This document shows, one piece after another, positions 14,628-17,482 of a stretch of DNA of 17,482 bases (position 1 is its first letter; each line of letters starts with the position of its first letter). The position numbers were made by a program, and so were the translations under genes. The DNA is from JANXQG01 sp037147235 (lineage in GTDB: Bacteria > Planctomycetota > Planctomycetia > Pirellulales > Thermoguttaceae): positions 1-17,482 of the forward strand of contig JBAWVO010000125.1 of assembly GCA_037147235.1 (NCBI GenBank). The letters are read 5' to 3'. The notes beneath the pieces were generated by a model that did not search any database, was not told where the DNA came from, and saw only the letters and a program-made list of their open reading frames with translations.

Positions 14628-15929
14628 ATGAATACCTTGAGTCGTTTTGCCCATACGGTCATGAAGTTGCCGATCGTCTGGGGTATTTTGGCGTGTGCTG
14701 CCTTTTACGGCCTGATTTTCGGCGGCCCGTTGGACCTGCCGATAATGCACCGCTACTTTACGCACCACCCCGTCGAGTATGGTGAAACGCTGCTGTTCTC
14801 CGTGGGTATGGCGGCACTCATGCTGCGGCTTACCGATGTCATCACTCAGCGATTGGCCTTGGGTAAATCGCCCTGGAAAACAGTTGCCCCCGGCCAACTG
14901 CCGCTGGATGAACTTTGCCGAACCTTGGATGCGGAGTTGGAGCGGCAGCCGGCACATCGGCGGGATGAGTATTATTTGGGCCGGCTCCGCGCGGCATTGC
15001 ATTACGTCCGGCGTTTGGGTTCGACCGAAGGCATTGGCGATGAACTGAAATATCTCACCGACCTTGATGGCACGCGAGCCCACGGCCGTTATGGTCTGTT
15101 TCGCGTGATTGTGTGGGCGATCCCTATTCTTGGCTTTCTTGGTACGGTCATCGGTATCACGCTGGCCCTCAACGGCATCGATCCCAAGTCGCCCGATGAG
15201 TCGATGTTGCGGGTGATCACGGGCCTGGGGCTGAAGTTCGACACGACCGCAGTGGCTCTTTCGCTCTCGATGGTTCTGGTGTTCGTCCACTTCTTTGCGG
15301 ATCGGGCTGAGACCGCGTTGCTGACGGCCGTCGATTTCCAGGTGGAAAGTGAACTGGCTGAGTATCTGCCAGCGGCCTCGGCCGGCCCGGACGGCCAGAT
15401 CATGGCAATGCGCCGCATGGCCGAAGTGATGGTCACGGCAACCGACCGGTTGATCGAACGGCAGGCTCAACTTTGGCTGGCCTCGATGGAAGCCGCCGCT
15501 CTGCGCTGGACGGAAATGGGGGATTCGGCCGCCGCAAATTTGACCCGCGCCTTGGACGAAAGCCTGAAACATCACGCCGAGCGACTTGCCGCCAGTGAGG
15601 AAACCGTTGCCAAGCAAGGTCGTCAGCAGTGGGAGAAGATTGCCCAGGCCCAACTCCAGCACGTCCAAAGTCTGGCGGGAGTGCAGGACTCCCTGGCCCA
15701 GCAGGCGGAGACGATGGGCCGCATTCTCCAAGCAACTGGTGACGTCGAACAACTTCAGGACGTCCTGAATCGCAACCTGGCCGCGTTGGCCGGGGCCAAA
15801 AACTTCGAGCAGACCGTACTTGGGCTGGCGGCCGCAATCCATTTGCTCAACGGGCGGATGGTCGAAGCGACGTTGGCCGTACCGGCTGTTCAACTTGAAT
15901 CAAAACGACGCACCACGAAGGCCGCATGA
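14628..15929 (+). CDS. MotA/TolQ/ExbB-type proton channel family protein
   Basis: This is a 433-residue inner-membrane protein. The ATG at 14628 follows AAGGA by 7 nt. Hydrophobic segments lie near residues 12-32, 52-72, 158-183 and 196-223. The last two carry the family signature: PILGFLGTVIGITLALNGI, then GLKFDTTAVALSLSMVLVF, with the helix Thr pair and an Asp just before it. In ExbB/TolQ/MotA proteins these helices line the ion path that converts proton or sodium flow to movement in a partner protein. The Glu of classical ExbB is not in place. Residues about 240-410 are a long polar, Ala/Gln/Glu-rich helix, probably a cytoplasmic coiled coil, which makes it longer than ExbB (about 240). 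The stop overlaps the next start as ATGA, so the two are translationally coupled. It diverges from the giant PEP-CTERM gene. Confidence 0.9.
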   Translation: MNTLSRFAHTVMKLPIVWGILACAAFYGLIFGGPLDLPIMHRYFTHHPVEYGETLLFSVGMAALMLRLTDVITQRLALGKSPWKTVAPGQLPLDELCRTLDAELERQPAHRRDEYYLGRLRAALHYVRRLGSTEGIGDELKYLTDLDGTRAHGRYGLFRVIVWAIPILGFLGTVIGITLALNGIDPKSPDESMLRVITGLGLKFDTTAVALSLSMVLVFVHFFADRAETALLTAVDFQVESELAEYLPAASAGPDGQIMAMRRMAEVMVTATDRLIERQAQLWLASMEAAALRWTEMGDSAAANLTRALDESLKHHAERLAASEETVAKQGRQQWEKIAQAQLQHVQSLAGVQDSLAQQAETMGRILQATGDVEQLQDVLNRNLAALAGAKNFEQTVLGLAAAIHLLNGRMVEATLAVPAVQLESKRRTTKAA

Positions 15930-17482
15930 AAGCGATTTGGTTGACTAGGAACCGCCGCGGGCGGCGAGGGGCACCACGCTTCTCGCTGTTTCCTTTCCTC
16001 GCCGTGCTGATATGCACGATGGGTGCGCTGGTGCTATTGTTGCTTTCGGTCACTCGCCAAGCTCGCCTGCAGGCCGTCAGGGAAGCCGTGGCCAAGAATA
16101 CTGAAAAGCAATCAAGCATCACCGCAGAAATGGAAATGGTCCAATGGCGGGTCGAACAACTGAAAAAATCGCGCAAGGAAACCGAGTCCCAACTGGCTGA
16201 GTCTCGGCTCGTGCTGGGCCATATTGAAGACCATGGCCGTCGGCTCCGTGATCAATTTCAGGAACTCTCTCAGCAGGTCACGAAGGCTGCGGACGAAGGG
16301 CTGAAACCGGGCCGCTTTGTCGCTGCCGGTGAAGAGGAACTGCGGCGGGTTGAAGGCCAGATCGCCGAGGCCCAACAGCGACTTGCTCAGGCCCAACTCT
16401 CAGCCGCCAAGCGTCCGAAATCTTATGCCATCGTTCCCTACGAGGGGCCCAACCGCACCCGTCGCCGCCCCATTTATATCGAATGTCGCGGCGACGCCGT
16501 CGTGTTGCAGCCCGAGAACATCGTTTTCACCGAGACCGATTTTGATGAACCGCTAGGCCCCGGCAATCCGTTGGCCGCCGCCATCCGCGCGGCCCGCGAA
16601 CAGATGCTCCTACAAGGCAGCGTCGATCCACAAAACGCGGGCGAACCGTATCCGTTGTTGTTGATCCGTCCCACCGGCATTGCTGCTTATGATGCCGCCC
16701 TGGCCGCGATGAAGTCGTGGGGTTCGGAGTTTGGCTACGAGTTGATCAACGAAGATTGGCAATTGAAATATCCGCCGCCGGTGCCAAGCGTGGCCAAGTC
16801 GGTTGCCCAGGCCGTCTTTCTGGCCCGGCAGGAACATATCCGATTGATTGCCGCCGCGCCGAGCAAGTATGGCAAGCGGCCGCGCACCGGAAGCTATCGT
16901 TCACCCACCGGCGGTGAAGCGGGCGAGCAGGGCAGGGCAGGGGAGGCCGAGAGCCCCGGCTTCTATTCTTCCAAGCCGACCGACCGCTACGGCCGTGATT
17001 ACGCCGGCGGCGGATCGTCCGCGACTGGCCGCAGCGGTGGCGGTGGTAGAAGCGGAAGTGGAAGCGGTGGCAGTAGCTTTGGCGGAGGGAGTGAAAGTGG
17101 AGGGAGCGGCGGCAGCAACGGCCCAAGCGGCGACGCCGAGTTTGCTGCCAACAACCCTTACGTTTCGCTTCCCGCTCCTGGCATGGTCGGTTCATCGAGC
17201 GCGGGTTCCGGCGGAAGCGGAACTGGTTCAGGATATGGCACCGGAAATGGAATCGGTGGTGCTCCAGGATCGGGTGTTGCTGGCGGCATGGTCGGTGTAC
17301 CGGGTATGAGTTCCGGTGGAAGCGGAACTGGTTCAGGATATGGCCCCGGAAATGGAAACGGCGGTACTCCGGGATCGGGCGTTGCTGGCGGCATGGTCGG
17401 TGTACCGGGTATGAATTCCGGTGGAAACGGAACTGGTTCAGGATATGGCCCCGGAAATGGAAACGGCGGTACTCCGGGATCG
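15926..17482 (+). CDS. ExbD/TolR-like membrane protein with coiled coil and Gly-rich repeats (partial)
   Basis: An open frame of 519 codons from the ATG at 15926 runs off the window without a stop. Residues 18-42 form one membrane helix after a basic N-terminus (RNRRGRRG). Its start, LFPFLAVLICTMG, aligns with the ExbD/TolR pattern PFIDVML, with Ala where the essential Asp should be. Residues 44-165 are a heptad-rich coiled coil. Residues 166-280 are a compact domain (SYAIVPYEGP, RRPIYIECRGDAVVLQPENI, YPLLLIRPTGIAAYDAALAA) that resembles an enlarged ExbD periplasmic domain. From about 350 the sequence is Gly/Ser-rich, with a 35-residue repeat. Position after an ExbB-like gene, with ATGA overlap, supports a channel-partner role. 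The identification as ExbD-like is inference from the helix, topology and neighbour. Confidence 0.8.
   Translation, partial: MKAIWLTRNRRGRRGAPRFSLFPFLAVLICTMGALVLLLLSVTRQARLQAVREAVAKNTEKQSSITAEMEMVQWRVEQLKKSRKETESQLAESRLVLGHIEDHGRRLRDQFQELSQQVTKAADEGLKPGRFVAAGEEELRRVEGQIAEAQQRLAQAQLSAAKRPKSYAIVPYEGPNRTRRRPIYIECRGDAVVLQPENIVFTETDFDEPLGPGNPLAAAIRAAREQMLLQGSVDPQNAGEPYPLLLIRPTGIAAYDAALAAMKSWGSEFGYELINEDWQLKYPPPVPSVAKSVAQAVFLARQEHIRLIAAAPSKYGKRPRTGSYRSPTGGEAGEQGRAGEAESPGFYSSKPTDRYGRDYAGGGSSATGRSGGGGRSGSGSGGSSFGGGSESGGSGGSNGPSGDAEFAANNPYVSLPAPGMVGSSSAGSGGSGTGSGYGTGNGIGGAPGSGVAGGMVGVPGMSSGGSGTGSGYGPGNGNGGTPGSGVAGGMVGVPGMNSGGNGTGSGYGPGNGNGGTPGS
17219..17482 (+). repeat. 105-bp tandem repeat encoding a Gly-rich tail
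   Basis: GGAACTGGTTCAGGATATGG recurs starting at 17219, 17324 and 17429, an exact 105-bp (35-codon) period with few differences, running past the window edge. Each unit encodes GTGSGYGPGNGNGGTPGS then GVAGGMVGVPGM. A decayed unit (PAPGMVGSSSAGSGG) precedes the array. The array is in frame with the ExbD-like gene and probably flexible or polymorphic in length. Confidence 0.9.

Noticed and set aside
14568..15893. A 441-codon - strand frame opposite the ExbB-like gene
   Set aside because: The + strand frame has channel motifs, membrane helices, a Shine-Dalgarno and ATGA coupling. The - strand frame is a His/Gln/Arg-rich shadow.
17158..17394. A Pro-rich 78-codon - strand frame
   Set aside because: It is the complement of the Gly-rich 105-bp repeat; glycine codons read backwards give proline.

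Overview
The window looks like a piece of a planctomycete genome, probably Pirellulales or a relative. The reasons are an SHD1-domain secreted protein, a TIGR03790 domain on a PEP-CTERM giant surface protein, an ExbB-like gene paired with a Gly-rich partner, and dispersed palindromes of the GGGCATCTTGCCC and CCGTGGG..CCCACGG types that litter planctomycete genomes. No taxonomic search was possible, so this rests on gene content and repeat style.

Layout. (1) 1-620, + strand: 3' end of a 23S rRNA gene, a short spacer with two hairpins, a complete 5S rRNA and a strong intrinsic terminator. (2) 621-1039: a short degenerate copy of the 3' end of the giant PEP-CTERM gene found further right, then a nested inverted-repeat element and a short gene-free stretch. 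(3) 6383-1040, - strand: a three-gene cluster, read right to left. It holds an uncharacterised protein that looks like the C-terminal part of a larger glycoside-hydrolase-2-like protein, a secreted CsgG-like protein, and a 1048-residue secreted SHD1 plus CsgG-like plus TPR-like protein. (4) 6384-6733: a second, interrupted copy of the 5S 3' end, the rRNA terminator and the PEP-CTERM tail, with a 145-bp MITE-like element inside it. (5) 13678-6632, - strand: a 2348-residue protein with signal peptide, TIGR03790 domain, Ig-like region, about 17 autotransporter-associated beta-strand repeats and a C-terminal PEP-CTERM sorting signal. (6) 13679-14627: a gene-poor, palindrome-rich divergent intergenic region. 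(7) 14628-17482, + strand: a MotA/TolQ/ExbB-type channel protein and, overlapping by ATGA, an ExbD/TolR-like membrane protein with coiled coil and Gly-rich repeats that runs off the window.

How the pieces relate. All five proteins other than the possibly truncated one are predicted to be in, or exported across, the membrane. The giant protein should be exported and processed by the exosortase (PEP-CTERM) route. The CsgG-like pair is periplasmic or outer-membrane facing. The ExbB-like pair should be an inner-membrane complex, but its ExbD-like partner lacks the proton-carrying Asp. Whether these units cooperate cannot be read from the sequence.

The most striking structural point is that the segment 676-6439, carrying the three-gene cluster, lies between two copies of the same stretch: 5S 3' end, rRNA terminator and PEP-CTERM gene tail. 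This suggests that the giant gene once converged directly on the 5S terminator, and that the cluster was inserted, or arose with a duplication, at that junction.
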